Assembly: GCA_036429605.1 (NCBI GenBank) | Contig: JAVFKD010000002.1 | Span: 1,736,001 to 1,800,000, forward strand | DNA from: Cladobotryum mycophilum | Taxonomy: Eukaryota > Ascomycota > Sordariomycetes > Hypocreales > Hypocreaceae | DNA: 64,000 nucleotides | Direction of reading: 5' to 3' | Part shown: in pieces, positions 1 through 12,385 of the stretch | Numbering within the stretch: the stretch's first letter is position 1 | How the letters are laid out: every line of letters starts with the position of its first letter | The notes under the pieces: model-generated | The model's database searches: none | What the model saw: the letters and a program-made list of their open reading frames with translations, nothing else | What the model was told of the DNA's origin: nothing | Made by a program: the position numbers and the translations under genes

Positions 1-3000
1 CACCAAGAATTCCGTAAAACATGCCCTTGTTCTCCGAAAGAGATTCGCGGAATGGTCTACCCTGATAGTTGATGGCAAAGGTCGAAATCTGCTGAATGAG
101 TTGCAATAGGTAGACAGCCGAGTTAAGCAAAGATGGCGCAAATTCGGCCTCTAGGTCGACATTATCGGGGCGTCTATCCAATGGTTAGTCGGAGTGAAAA
201 AGGCACAATAGGACATGAAAGAAAACTCACGGATCAAGCTTATCGCACAGACGAGCGATGTAAATAAGTGTCACGATATGGACGGCAAACTGTCCGAGAA
301 TAGAACCGATGATGTAGAAGTTGAAGATGTTGGGCTGGGGACGCTCCTTGCTCAAACCTTCGACCACTCGGGCTCTTGAGATGCTCAGGAAGCAGACAGA
401 CATGAGCATACCACTGATGGTGTACTGGGTGTCACCAAACTTGATACCCTCGAGGTACAAAACGGAAAGTGAGTATGCGCTAATGAGACAGTTGAGAGCA
501 AGAATCTTGTACATCTGGATCGTAGCAACCAGTGTGCATCTACCCTGTCTGATAATGTTTGGCACAGCAATGACGTCTCGAAGCTTGGAGGTAAACGGCG
601 CAGCAACAGAGGCATCACCCAACTTGAGAGTCGGAGGTTCATCATCGCCCATTTCAGCCTCCATCATGCCGGACGTGAGCCTATCTGCAAGACTAGCAGC
701 CTTCTGATTGACCTGAGCTTGGTGGGCGGTACGAGGATTGGCATTGATCAAGCTTTGAGCACCGGGTGACACGATAGTCTCCGCGGGATGGCCGTGTGAC
801 TTGGCATATTCCTCAGGAGTGATATTCTTCCTCGCAGCTTCACGCTCAATCGCCTTCTGGTAGTTGGGGTTGGTGGGGCCAGCGGGGTAGAGGTGGGCAA
901 TAAGAGCAGGAACAGGGGGTGACGGTTGGTTGAATCGCTTCATGAGTTCACACTGTTTCTGGTACATCTCCTTCAGCTTGGTGTTGCGGGCATGTTCAGC
1001 AATGCGAGTCAGGTCATCCCTCGTGCCGTTCAGAAGAGCGATTCCAATATGGGCCTGCTTCAGAGCGCCAACATCGTTTGTGCCGTCACCAGCCATCAAA
1101 GTGTAATATCCCATCTCTTTCAGTCCAAGTAAGATATCTTCCTTCTGCTTTGGAGACACACGAGCATAAACCCAAGTGTAGCGGAGAAGAGTTTTCCAGC
1201 CTACCTGATCCCTGAACTTGGCAAGAGCATATCCAGTGACACACAGATCCTTATTCTTGAGGATTTCCTCGTCAATAGGCTTAGTAGCGTCAACCGGGAT
1301 AATAACCTTGTCATCGACGCTTCTCCAAATGAGTTTCTCGCCATTATCGTTATCTTCAGGGGCATCCAGAATCAGAACGTCCCGGTCCACAATTTCGACT
1401 TCACGAGCGACATGTACAGCCGTAAGAGGGTTATCACCAGTAATCATGACGACACGGTGGCTGCTCTCATTCAACATCTGGACAGCTTCCCTGGCATCCT
1501 CTTTCAAAGGGCAGTGAAGGACTAGGAAACCAGCAAAGGTGAGATCGGCTTCAACCTTCTCACGCTTCAAGTCGTTAATTTTGCTGGCACCGAGTTCAGA
1601 GTCCACTGTAAGCTGCTTGTAGGCCAGAGCGAGTACACGAGATCCCTTGCGGGTGAAATACTTGTAGGTCTCTTCATAATCAGCAGGAACGTCAACCAGC
1701 ATCTTCATGATGGTCTCTGGAGCTCCCTTGACACCTGCGAAAGTACCTCTAATCTTCTTTCCCGTTTTGGCATGAATACCATTAACCATGGCTACGGAGC
1801 TCTGGCGCTTGAGTGCGGAAGAAAATTGGAAACGTCGCTTGATCTGAACGCTGCCATGTGTAAAACCGGCCTTTTGTGTGCTTGAAAGAATATCATTGCG
1901 ACCAAGAGTCCAACCAAGCGATGAAAGAGTTGCCTTTTCCATAGGATCACCAACAATGTCGCCCTCATCCAGCTTCACCAAAGCATGAGCCGTAGCAAGA
2001 ACCAGTTGGGTTTCCAGGCTCGCCTCCTTGACCTGGGTAATAGTTGAGTGGGCTCCGTCAGTCTCTCGCTTGTCATGGATGTCCAAGTCGCTCAAGCCCA
2101 GTCCAGCAATACCTTCAACGACAAGGTCTTCACCAGTTAGAGTACCAGTCTTGTCAAAGCAGGCAATATCAATTCGGCCACCAAGGGGAATTCGGAAAGG
2201 CTCGGTGCAGAAGATTGCTAATTTAGAAAGCGCAGCCAAACTAGTGTTTACGGCTAAACTGAGTTCCATAGGCAGCTCAGGAGGAACGACACTGGTGACA
2301 ATCAAAACGCAATCAAGCAAAAGCTTAGATCTCTTGCGATCCTTTCGCACACCTTCATCCCACACGTACCAAGAAGCGGCAATGGCGAAAATCAGGAGGA
2401 ACAGAATAAAGAGCAGTGCCTCAAAGTTGTTGGCGGAAACACGTTCGGTTGAAAAGATCATGGTTCGGACCAAGCTACCCTGAGAAGTTTCAAACCCGGT
2501 CTTTATAACAATCGCCAAAGCGCCATTGTCCGGGGGTAGGAACACCAGAGGCCAGCTTAGGTTTCTCCTGCTCTGGGTTTCCGTGTGTGATTTGCAAAAC
2601 TTTGGTTCCACCCCACAAGAAAGCATTCTTGTCCAGACCCTCGGGCTCGAGTAAAGCATCTGATGGACGGAGTTGAACAGAATCTTTAAGCAGAGGAGTA
2701 CTCTCTCCTGAAAGCATGGCCTCATTGACGATAGCTGTACCCTCAACTAAGAGCATGTCGCATGCGACACCGCTATCCTCATTTGATCTCGTGACGGATA
2801 CGAGGTCACCAGGCAGAAGTTTGTCGCTCTGGGTTTCGGTCCACTTTCCAACGCGGAATACCCACATATCGTAGGGCTTGATGCTCATGCCACGGAATTC
2901 ATTAAGTGTGCGCTGACGCTGCCAGACAACCGTACTTTCGAATGCGACGAGCATGAAGAGAGTGAAGAGCGAGTAGTACCAGTATTCGTCCAGCATCCAG

Positions 3001-3707
3001 AGACCAACGCAGAATATCTGAAAGACAAAGAACGGTGCGACGGCATGCTCCTTGAACAGCTCCGTAAAAGTAGGAACGGGAATATCGAACGTATTGGAGC
3101 CATAGTGTTGCTCAAGACGGGTGAGTTCAGACTGCTTGTCGATTCCGCGGGACGTTTGGAAATGGCTAATGAATGGCTTGGGCTCGGCATCTATGGCATA
3201 TTGCAAGGTGCTAAATGACTTGGTCTCGGGATCGTAGAGAAATCGTCGCTTCTGGAAAAGGAACGAGAGATTGGTCTTTCCACCAACCTGAGCGATATCT
3301 ATCAGCATTCTACCTCCAATGTCAAGCGATTGCGGTTTACTTACCTTGTCGCGAATCAATTTGCAAATATCTGCGGAGCCGGCGTTCGCGATGGGAATAA
3401 CCTTGATCAACTGCGCATCTTGAATGTCCTTGGCCTTGCTCGCTGTGAATCGCGCATCCAGTCCGACGCTCCAGTGTGTGCTCAACCAAACGAGGGATTG
3501 AAGAGTGATGATGGTGCCGCACCAAACAAAGGTCCATTCGGAAGCACCGATGTGCTTTTCGTACAAGTCCGGCGTGAGGTAGTATCTTAGGAAGATTGGC
3601 CAAGCGATGGCAAACGGCCATACATAGGCATGGAAGTGAAGTGGTAACGGTTTCAGCAGTTCGGCATGCTTAATCTGCGGGTTCTCGACGAGGGCCGTCG
3701 CCGCCAT
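1..3707 (-). CDS. SPF1: P5A-type ATPase Spf1 of the ER (3' end outside window, one frame break)
   Basis: This is a P5A P-type ATPase, the ER-membrane pump known as Spf1/Cta4 in fungi and ATP13A1 in animals; the family removes mis-inserted transmembrane segments and affects ER ion balance. About 1200 residues are visible. The actuator loop has LSGESTP, the P5 signature is PPELPMEL, the phosphorylation site is DKTGTLTGEDL, and the hinge has MITGDNPLTA and GDGTNDVGALKQ. The start at 3707 gives the expected conserved N-terminus. Two 57-nt GT-AG introns are at 3288-3344 and 174-230; the first has no stop and would otherwise insert 19 residues. The frame breaks at a run of five C (coding strand) at 2532-2536, between GVPTP and DNGALAIV, both conserved. 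Losing one base or gaining two restores it. No intron fits there, so I suspect an assembly error rather than a pseudogene. Only roughly the last hundred residues lie outside. Confidence 0.93.
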
Positions 3708-4356
3708 GGTGGGATGAGGATGTGGGTTGGGACACCCAGCAGCCGTACCAACCAGAGGGGAGGGGGTGGGTGGGTGATGAAGTGATGAAGCAGTCGAGAA
3801 GGGAGGGAGGGAAAGGAGGGGATGATTGACAATCCTAAGCCTACGCTGTTCTCACCATCGAGAAAATCGAAATTAAAAAGGTGGGAGGGAAAAGATGGAT
3901 TCTAGAAGTCGATGGATGGTTTGACTCGAGCCAAAGACGTAATCTGTACTTTTCGCTGAGTGGCGTTGGTTGGTGCAAGGTATCCATGGATCCCTCCCCT
4001 CAGACAGGTACTTAGTACTAGGTACTTGTAGTAGGCAGGTAATTAGAGGTGCATACAGTGCACAGCTGCAGACAGCTGCCGATATCGATAAGACATTGGC
4101 TGTGAAAGGTCTGGATGGTCCCAAGTAGTTACTACGCCTTTTCTCGTACTATAGGTATTTCTATGTATTCCTCGTATTTCCTCTCTTTTTCTTCCATGTA
4201 TGGGGATTACTCATTTTTCTGCCAGTTCTCGTCGTTGCCATGTCTTGCTCTCGTGTCTGCATACTGCTGTCATCGCGAGGGCTCTGTTGGGCATCACTTG
4301 GTGCCTACCCTATACCAAAGCCGGGGCAAAAGTCGGATTAGGGCTGCACACTCTTC

Positions 4357-4387
<31 letters not shown>

Positions 4388-4630
4388 TAACAATAGAGGG
4401 TCAGACTGTTTCTTGGGAGTAAAGTCTTCTTACTAGTTTGTGGTGTCGACTCTCCTAGATGGATCATGGCTGAGAAAGTGAGACACCTTCCCTAGAGATT
4501 CATCATGAATGCCATCATCAAAGTTCATTGTCACTTGGTGAAAGTCTCAAGATGGATGATGCTGAACTAGATATGAACTTGAGAGCAAACAACATCTCAT
4601 GCTAGAGTTGATTCAAATTTATTTTCCTCA
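3708..4630. other. Intergenic: SPF1 promoter and downstream flank of the regulator
   Basis: No gene is supported here. The part next to SPF1 is G-rich on the plus strand (pyrimidine-rich on the coding strand), as is common in fungal promoters. A CAA microsatellite lies in the middle. The open frames crossing it are short and low-complexity. Confidence 0.6.
4356..4386. repeat. (CAA)n microsatellite
   Basis: About ten perfect copies of the trinucleotide CAA in the intergenic region upstream of SPF1. It creates a polythreonine or polyglutamine shadow frame that should not be annotated. Confidence 0.95.
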
Positions 4631-6432
4631 TTAGTCATAAAACATATCTTCTGCGTCGCGTACATCATAAATCATTTCGTCCAAGTCTGTACACTCATTC
4701 GCACTCACATCATCATTGTCCTCGCCAGTGTCCGGCAGGTGTTCCAGACCTCTGGGGACAATTCTACACGGCGTCAACAGCAACGCCTCCCCCGCCTTGA
4801 CACGTAGCATTTCATCACGTTGTTTATCATAGGTCAGAAAGGGCGCGATTCTCTGGTACAGGCCGTGCAGGTAGTCGGCGGGACCGTAGCGCCAGCACTC
4901 TCGGCTTTCAGCAGAGCGAATCGATCTGCTTCTGGGAGGTGAGATACCCCGTGTGTAAGTGGAAGTTTGGAAAGATGGGGTCTTGAAGGTGTTGTTGATA
5001 CATAGTACAACATCTGCCAGTGTGTTGGCAATTTCGAAGGATTTTATCAGCTAGGAATGGGGTCAGATTACTCTGTTCAGAATTAGGGGTTGGATCAACT
5101 TTCTCACTTGGTCTCGTCCGAGGGCCACCAAATCATCAGTGGTGTTGGTAGTAATACAGGTGAGCAAGTCTTTGGCTATTTGCGAGGGAAAGACAAATGT
5201 CATGGATTCGTCGTCGGACATGGAGGAGAGAAGGCCGCGGGACATGGCTTGTTGCCAAAGCAAAGTCCGCATCCAGTGCTTTGTGATGTTGTAGTCTGCT
5301 CTCTGAACCAAGTCATAGTTGGTAGATCTGGCAATGTGCTTCTCAAGGGAACCATGTACAGACACCAGACGTTGCCTGTCGGAGGAAGGGAATGACCCAT
5401 AATACTGAGCTGGTATGCGATAGAAGGAAGAGTCAAAAGCCGCAAATAGGCTGGCGAGCTCTATGAATCCCTTCCAGTACTCATCGAATTCGTCAGAGTT
5501 TGATGATGGAATCATTAGAGTTTCTTGAGTCGAAATTGGGAGGTCGTGCTGTATGCCATACCCTCTTTTTTTTGCAGACAAACATCAGCCTAGAACATCG
5601 ATGTCTCCATAACAGCCATGAGAACATACCTCTCACTAACCCACAAGAATAAGTAAATTAACCGTTGCCGAGGCATCTCCTTGTTGCGCCGCTCATCGCT
5701 TGCCCGGCACAGGTCTAGATGCGCGTGGTCCAGCCGTAGGAGCCGGGCAATTGAGATGGCCTCCTGAAGATACATCATGGCGGCATTGCGATTATCCACT
5801 TTCGCATGGTACACATGAAGGAAGAATGACGCTAAAACTCCATTCATGGAAGGATGCTGTCGATAATTGATCAGGTTGCGGGTTTTTCTGCATTCTTGTT
5901 CCATGTAAGCGCTGTCGATGCAGGACGAAAGGTGGTCGATGGAATCCAGGTTCAACTGCGCCATAGTAGCTGAGCACATCGCCGTCAGCATGGTGTAAGC
6001 GTCTAGGTCAGGTTCATCGGCCGTTTCCAAGTTTCTGAGCCTAGCATGGAGATCTGGTGGGTCGATCAATGGCCATACGGGATACATCCGAGACTGGTAT
6101 GCCTCGACGACGGGCTCAAGTATAGACAGGGGTAATAGCTGAGGTTTGGCATGGTTTGATGGACCAAAGTCGCAGGATGCTTCTTTCAGTAGGTCGGCAA
6201 CGGAGCCGAGTGAAGATGGAGCCTCGGACGTCTGCCTGGACAGATCGCCTTGCTGCAGCCATCTCCAATTGGATCTCTGGGTAAGTTTCGAGGTTTTTGG
6301 ACCCCGTTTTAGCACCGGCTTAGTATAGGTGCATTCGAGTGGAGGTTTCGCTTCCATGCACTTGCGGCAAGGTTTACCGTTGTCGCATCGTGTCTTGCGC
6401 TGAACGCAACAGTCACAGGATCGTTTAGCCAT
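4631..6432 (-). CDS. Zn2Cys6 zinc-cluster transcription factor
   Basis: A 559-residue nuclear regulator. The binuclear zinc cluster is at the extreme N-terminus, residues 5-34, with six cysteines in the pattern CDCCVQRKTRCDNGKPCRKC plus a final cysteine (ECTY), followed by a basic linker. The middle carries the fungal-specific homology region (YRQHPSMNGVLASFF, then ISIARLLRLDHAHLD). Three exons join cleanly: intron 5565-5629 restores WVSERGYGIQ and intron 5051-5107 continues into an acidic C-terminal tail. The family resembles the regulators of sugar and other carbon-source genes, but the target cannot be told from sequence. It is divergent from the alcohol dehydrogenase at 7547 across 1.1 kb, so regulation of that gene is possible but unproven. 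Confidence 0.9.
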
Positions 6433-7546
6433 GGTAGGACTTTGTGGATAAATGGCGTATGTACGGGATTGAGAGAGAAGGAGAGAGAGGGAAAAAGAGC
6501 CCGAGAGATCCAGCAGGAGTTACAATGGAACAATTCCGTTATGAATGGATTTGGTCGCCGAGCACAGAGTTTTGTTCAACGGGACGACTTGGGGGGTCTC
6601 AGATCTCTTTGAAACACGGACTTGGAGTTCTAAAATTTCCGACGGGTCCCTTGGTTTTCAATTTGGCCGGCAGTTGATGTGTAAGCTTAAGTGACCCTTG
6701 TGTCTTCGTTCTCGGATACTCTTTTTCAGAACGAAAAGGGCTTAGTTGTTGGGCCTCAGACCATGATTCGGACATAATTGCTGCGTTGGGAGACATGTCT
6801 CTTGTGTATCATAATATTGCTGTAAGTGACATTCTTTTTCTCTTTCTCTTATAGTAAATGTAACAGGATAATCGATAACGCCCTTGTTTTGTATGGCTGT
6901 GAAACGAATGAACCATGCCGTCCATGTTTAGCCAACTCCCATTGGGGACGACGACCTTCCCCCACGTTGATAGTCTTCCGTGGGGTTGGCGACAGCCGAT
7001 AATGGTGCGGGGAATGCATAGAGCTGATGAATCAACCATAGTTTTATGACGGTTCTTGTCCATCATATTGTAACGGGACAAGATACATTTTTATATTAAC
7101 CATCGTCACACCTTTTGAAGTACTTGGAACAGATCATGTTTGAACGTATAGGACATGTTATAAATCTCAAGTCATCGACATTTCGAGGGGAGCTAGAAAT
7201 TGCTCCTGTCTCTCACGATAAACTACCAAATCTGCTTTGACATAGTATTCGAGCAGCTTGTTCACGTTTGCACCAATACTGACGGTATGATGTATACATA
7301 ATCAGCCAAAATGCGGAGTAATGATGGGAAAACAATACTTACCGTGGGGAAGCTGTCCAGTCGCACCAACCACAGTCATGTGTAGCATGTATTGAGGGCA
7401 ACTATCTCCGCTGTCAGGCGCTCTCCTCATCCATATAAGGCCCATGATGTCCAAGCCCAATTTTGTATAATTCCGAACAATAAAAGCATTATTATAGCAA
7501 TCAAGTTGTCCTCCGGTTTACAGATACCTTCCAGTCTCCTGCCATC
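6433..7546. other. Divergent intergenic region between regulator and alcohol dehydrogenase
   Basis: No coding gene is supported. It contains the promoters of both flanking genes. Short open frames in all frames lack family signatures and usable splice sites. Confidence 0.6.
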
Positions 7547-8828
7547 ATGTCTCGTATCCCAGAAACCCAGACCGCAGCCACTGTACCCAAGCTTGGCGGG
7601 GGTGTCGTATTCGTCCACGATTATCCAGTTCCAAAGCCAGCATATAATGAAGTCTTGGCCAAGGTTCTGTACTCTGGTGTCTGTCAGAGTGGTATGTCTA
7701 CAATTTGGCTGGCCACAACCTAGGCGAGGTGCCAAGCTGAACTGTCATCGTCGCAGATCTCCATACTCAAGCTGGCGTCGCATCTTCGGCTGATGGCACA
7801 CCAATCACAAAGATCAAGCTTCCACATGTAGGCGGGCATGAGGGCGTTGGACGTATTATTGCCTTGGGTCCAGGCGTCGATGAGGACATTAAAATCGGGC
7901 AATACGTCGGCATCCGGTTTGCCAGCCGAATCTGTAGACGCTGCGACTTTTGCCTTGCTGGCAAAGAGCAGTATTGCATCAAGAGCACCAATCATTTGCA
8001 TCATGAGGATGGAAGTTTTCAAGAGTACATTGCTTTGGATGCAGGATACTTGACTCTTCTTCCAGATGACATTGATCCTGTCGTTATGGGCCCTGTTCTA
8101 TGTGCGGGATTGACTACATACAAGGCAAGGGTTATATCACTACCCACTTCTCTAAACATAGGCTAACAAAGGGCGATCAGGCTGTCAAGAATGCAAATGT
8201 CAAGGCTGGAGACTCGGTTATTGTGGTAGGGGCTGGTGGTGGACTTGGTCATCTGGCAGGTGAGTACTCGGCTATTTGCCTTTGTGTTCCGATACAAAAG
8301 ACTCCTGCATTAAACTAATATCTGCGTCCTCAAGTACAATATGCTCTCGCCCAGGGAGCCATCGTCTACGGTGTTGATGGTGGCCCTGAAAAGGGAGAAT
8401 TTGTCAAATCGATTGGTGCGACAGGCTACATTGACTTCAAGACTACGCCGAATCTCATCGAAAAGGTCCATGAACTAACCAATGGCGGAGCAAACGCAGT
8501 CATTGTGACGGCGGCAAATGTCAGGGCATTCTCACAGGCTGCCGACATGCTTCGAGTAGGCGGAACTCTCAGCTGTGTGGGAATTCCATCTGAAAGGGGC
8601 TATCTAGAGACGCCAATCAGCGCCATTGTCATCAAAGGACTTCACATCACGGGAAACTTGGTTGGATCTCTCAAGGAGTGCCTTGAGGCCGTTGATCTGG
8701 TCCGACGGGGTGTGGTGAAGCCCAAAGTTACCGTTCGTCCTTTTGCTGATCTACCTGCTATTTACGGAGAGCTCGACAGAGGCGATGTTCTGGGACGAAT
8801 CGTTCTCAAGATTGCAAAGGATGAGTAG
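7547..8828 (+). CDS. Zinc-dependent medium-chain alcohol dehydrogenase (ADH1-like)
   Basis: A 361-residue NAD(H)-type alcohol dehydrogenase, probably cytosolic, interconverting alcohols and aldehydes. Catalytic zinc ligands appear in GVCQSDLH and GGHEGVG. The structural zinc loop has four cysteines in CRRCDFCLAGKEQYC. The Rossmann motif is VGAGGGLGHLA. Length matches the fungal ADH1 family. Four exons: introns 7692-7756, 8125-8180 and 8260-8334. The second intron appears to be GC-AG: splicing there yields TYKAVKNANVKAGD, the family length, whereas a later GT donor would insert two residues. The start follows a plausible leader (CCATCATG). The gene is divergent from the Zn2Cys6 regulator at 4631-6432. 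Confidence 0.93.
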
Positions 8829-8990
8829 CTCATCAGACAGCCAGTCTTGTAACGAAAGAACCATATGTATTGACGTCTGTATTGAGATGGTTCAAGAAAC
8901 TAAAACTCGGTTGCCCAAGGTGTAACTTGTGCCACAACCGGAGACTCCATTCAACACTCCCAAACCCTCGATCCGCAGATCAGTCATTGT

Positions 8991-9494
8991 TCACCACTGT
9001 CGTAGCGCGTCCCTTGCACGGTCCGCAATCCTCGTGATTTCGTACTCGATTTCACTCAAGGGTGGGAGCTGCGGGGAAGGATGTTAATTATCAGACCCGT
9101 ATAGACGGAATTAGCATCATCGGGTGAACATACATGGCCCTTGACCCACTCCTCGAACTCCATGCCTGGGTACAATTCTTTTACCCGGTCAAACTGACCC
9201 CTGGCCTCTTGTTCGACCTTTTTGTAATCCGCTGCATACAGCTGTATGTAGCCATATTGTTCTTTGACTTTCAGATAAGGTGGGTACTACAGAAAGGATA
9301 TTCATCGTTAGGACTCGGATAAATCGGGATGGTTGGCATAAATTGGATAAACATACACTTTTCGCAACCTATTCATCAAAAGTCTGATCTGGGTGTTGGT
9401 CCTTTGTATGCTCATATTGCGCCTTAGTATCCCTTTCCAGATGTTGGAACTCCTCCGTCACCGCTCGAATTATGCGCTCGACATTTGCTGCCAT
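8991..9494 (-). pseudogene. Small charged protein gene, family unknown, with an in-frame TAG
   Basis: I do not recognise a named family. Three exons splice cleanly: exon 1 9357-9494, exon 2 9134-9286, exon 3 8991-9068, with introns of 70 nt (9287-9356) and 65 nt (9069-9133), both GTATGT-AG. Reading through gives about 122 residues, helical and charged, with FDRVKELYPGMEFEEWVKGH just before the last intron. Codon 42 in exon 1 is TAG (9369-9371), eight residues after HTKDQHP, and no alternative GT donor before it restores the frame. So it is a nonsense-mutated copy, or its first exon is mis-modelled. The last two exons resemble the small gene at 17216-17506, including an intron at the same place and phase. 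Confidence is high that this was a gene and low about whether it works. Confidence 0.55.
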
Positions 9495-11590
9495 TCTTGC
9501 TGGTTGTTTAGGAAAGAAAAGATTTTCTTAAAAGAGGATATGAGAAATAATGTGAGACCCCTTCTTGAACTGAAGTGTGAATTATAGGGCGTTATAAAGA
9601 AATATACATGTATATATATACCTGTGCCTTGGATATCTGCATGACTGGAGCAAGATTAGTTTTGCTCATCGTACTCTGCTGGATAAAACACATAAAACAC
9701 GGAGTAGGAGGAAGATCCTCGAGTGAAGACGGCTGAATAAAAAGCAAAAGGACCTACCTAAGCAACTTACTAATAGATAATATTGCAGCAAGCGAAGTAA
9801 CATAATATTGTCTAAGGCGGAGAGGGAATGGTCCCTTGTCTTAGTTGTTCCTTTGACAGGTTGGGCTTCGGTAAAAAGAGGGAGGCGGGATTCGAATCTA
9901 TCCGCCATTGGATGGATTCCACGATTGTGTCAACAAGACCGCTAAACGCGTTCCGATATCCATGGACGCTACTCCGTACCCCGCTCGCTATTACTCTGCA
10001 TCCACTGCCACCCAACCTAGTCAGCCTCACAAGGGGCTAACGTTCTTCAGCCGTGAACCCGGGCTCCTCAGAGCGGCATGGATCGGGGTATTCGGCCTGA
10101 CGAAATCCAGAAGCACATCTTAGTATCCATGCAGGAGGGTAACGTACATACGTCACCTGCTGCAACATCATAGTAGACGCACTGAAATCTGTCAGCTGAA
10201 ACCTTTGGTTGCTTGCCTAGGTTGGGGCTTCTGGTGCTCGGCTCTCCCTACCCTGCACTTCAAGTCCTCAGAAACAGGAGCAATTGCTGATGACTAGTCT
10301 TTGGCTCGACCAAACTTTGGCGAGTTCCCATCTCTATGACTTGGGTATTATCTTTGTTGATATGTGACTTGAATATATGAATTCTGTCAAAGCAAATGTG
10401 TGATGAGTACCGTCCGCTCAGATCGTAGAGTAATTACTCACTATCCCATAAGTCCAGTTTTCTTAGGCCTTCTTTTCATACCTACGGCTCTCATGTTTAT
10501 TACTACTGGGAACCGCATGTTGCGAATGGTTACGACGAACCTGTGATAAGAACTTTCTGTCTAATTCTCCTCTCCTTGTTTGTAATATTTCCTATGACGG
10601 TAATAGCAGGCGATTTTTCTTACTATCCTGTAACTAGCACCATCTGACAGCCGCCGGGAGTGGTCAAGATATTTTGAGTGAGCTCTTGGAGTGCCATTTG
10701 CGATCGCCATGTATGCGACTTTTACGTACGGGACTCAGTCAGATGGATATACTAGCGAGAGATACCATGTTGAATAATGTCATAATGGCTAATAAAATAA
10801 TTATTGTAAATATATTACAGCTGAGAGAGTAAGTTGTTACCTGAGCAAGAATTCTGGACAGGGTCTGGGTGGTACCGCTACATCCCCTACGTTGCTCCAC
10901 ATGTTCACTGTTCTTGTTATCGTATTCAGTCTTCACGACTATGCGCTGCTTCCATTGAAGATGGGAGGGACTATGGCTTAAGAGCATCATGTGCTCCAGT
11001 TATAAATCATCATAATTAATCTTTCGCTTCAGCAACCTCTGGTAGAAAAGGTGGGTACACGCGTCCGGAACGTTGTATGATAACTCGATGTCGGGGTCGT
11101 GGACTTAGATATGTACAAGTCTTCACATTTCTCATCGTAGATCCATAAGTCTTCTATATTCTCTTTTCCCCCTGAATAGTACTAGCGTCCTGAAGCCTAC
11201 TGAGTTTGAAGCAGAAGCGAAGTTCTTTGTGTTCTTAGTGATGATGTTGGATTACCTTTGTGTGGGTTGGGAGTTGAATGGTCGCACAAAGGCCCCATGC
11301 TATACAGCGTTCAGTTACTTATGACGAGGTTTCTGAATGAATGATTTCTTTGTTTTTGCACCGAGAGATGCATTCACGTCCCTTGCTATTGCTGTTCACC
11401 TCCTTCCTCTACCCCGTTCAATCCACCGTTCAGCATTCAGCTTGGTTTTCTTACCGGTACAAATAGATCCATTAACCTCCAAATCTATGGGCTTTCTTCA
11501 CACAGCTCTCACAACCGACGGCTTGTTTCTTCGCCTTTCGCCAAACAAAACACTTTTATTGCATCTTAAAGATCGATACTAACAATAACA
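9495..11590. other. Gene-poor spacer of the accessory region
   Basis: No gene is supported in these 2.1 kb. A TA-rich patch lies near 9604-9620, and around 9878-9905 there is an interrupted inverted repeat (GGCGG/CCGCC flanking GATTCGAATC) that looks like a tRNA T-arm but has no tRNA around it. Open frames are short and without splice support. Confidence 0.55.
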
Positions 11591-11797
11591 ATGCCTGCCG
11601 ACGTCATTGACTGCCCCCTTTGCGGCACGAAGATCTCATCTACACAGCCTTGTCCGTGGGAGAGTCTGCATGGAACTAGATTTGTGAGCAAGGTGCGAGG
11701 GGGCCAAGAGCAGCAGACTGATGAGAATTATGGAGCCATGATTTATATACTCGTCTGTCTGGTTGCTTGGCTTGAGGAAGAGCTCGGACTAGACTAA
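11591..11797 (+). CDS. Possible small cysteine-containing protein (68 aa)
   Basis: A short open frame starting in a good fungal start context (AACAATAACAATG) after a pyrimidine-rich leader. The N-terminal half has two cysteines as CPLCG and a later CPW, which could be half of a zinc ribbon. The rest has a hydrophobic stretch (YILVCLVAWL). No family is recognised. It could be the first exon of a longer, lost gene. Weakly supported. Confidence 0.3.
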   Translation: MPADVIDCPLCGTKISSTQPCPWESLHGTRFVSKVRGGQEQQTDENYGAMIYILVCLVAWLEEELGLD

Positions 11798-12385
11798 TGC
11801 CGTTGCGTCTATCTGATCTTTGACGGTTGTTCATTGCTTTGTATGAAACTGAGGTTTCGTAGACAAAGACCTTGATCAATTTGACTTTCTTGGTTTCTTT
11901 GATAAAAACTACCCTGAAATACACTTTCTATCACCATATTTGCACCGTTTCACTGCACTGTTTCACTGCATCATATTGTGATTGTACTAGACATTGTAAA
12001 AGTGCCATCCTTACACCGGTAGACTTTCCTTGGACTTTTGCGACTGAGATCGTGACCAGTATGTGGGTTTTTGCGTAAAGCAGCCAGGCTCATCGAGAAA
12101 ACTCTGCTGCCTATCTGGAAAACTTATGAAGGTAGACCGCGCCATCCTCTATTTATCTTTTTGAAACCAAGAGCTTTAAGTCATGCTTTACTTACCGTCT
12201 AACTTCTTCTCCCAAAGATTATTCATTTAGCCTGTGATGAAACACTGTCAGAGACCTCGGGTATAGAAAGAAGAGTGAAGGAAACCGGGTCAATAGCATA
12301 GTTAGTAGCATACTGAAGCGTCACTGTATATACTAGTAGCTAGAGAATAGCAGTAAGACTGTATTAATGCCGGACCTTCGTCTAA
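11798..12385. other. Intergenic, no gene seen
   Basis: AT-rich spacer downstream of the decarboxylase relic. I looked for the missing C-terminal part of the decarboxylase here and did not find it in any frame. Confidence 0.5.

Noticed and set aside
9878..9905. tRNA-like T-arm (GATTCGAATC between GGCGG and CCGCC)
   Set aside because: The stem and loop do not match a normal 5-bp T-stem with 7-base loop, and no acceptor, D or anticodon arms could be built on either strand.
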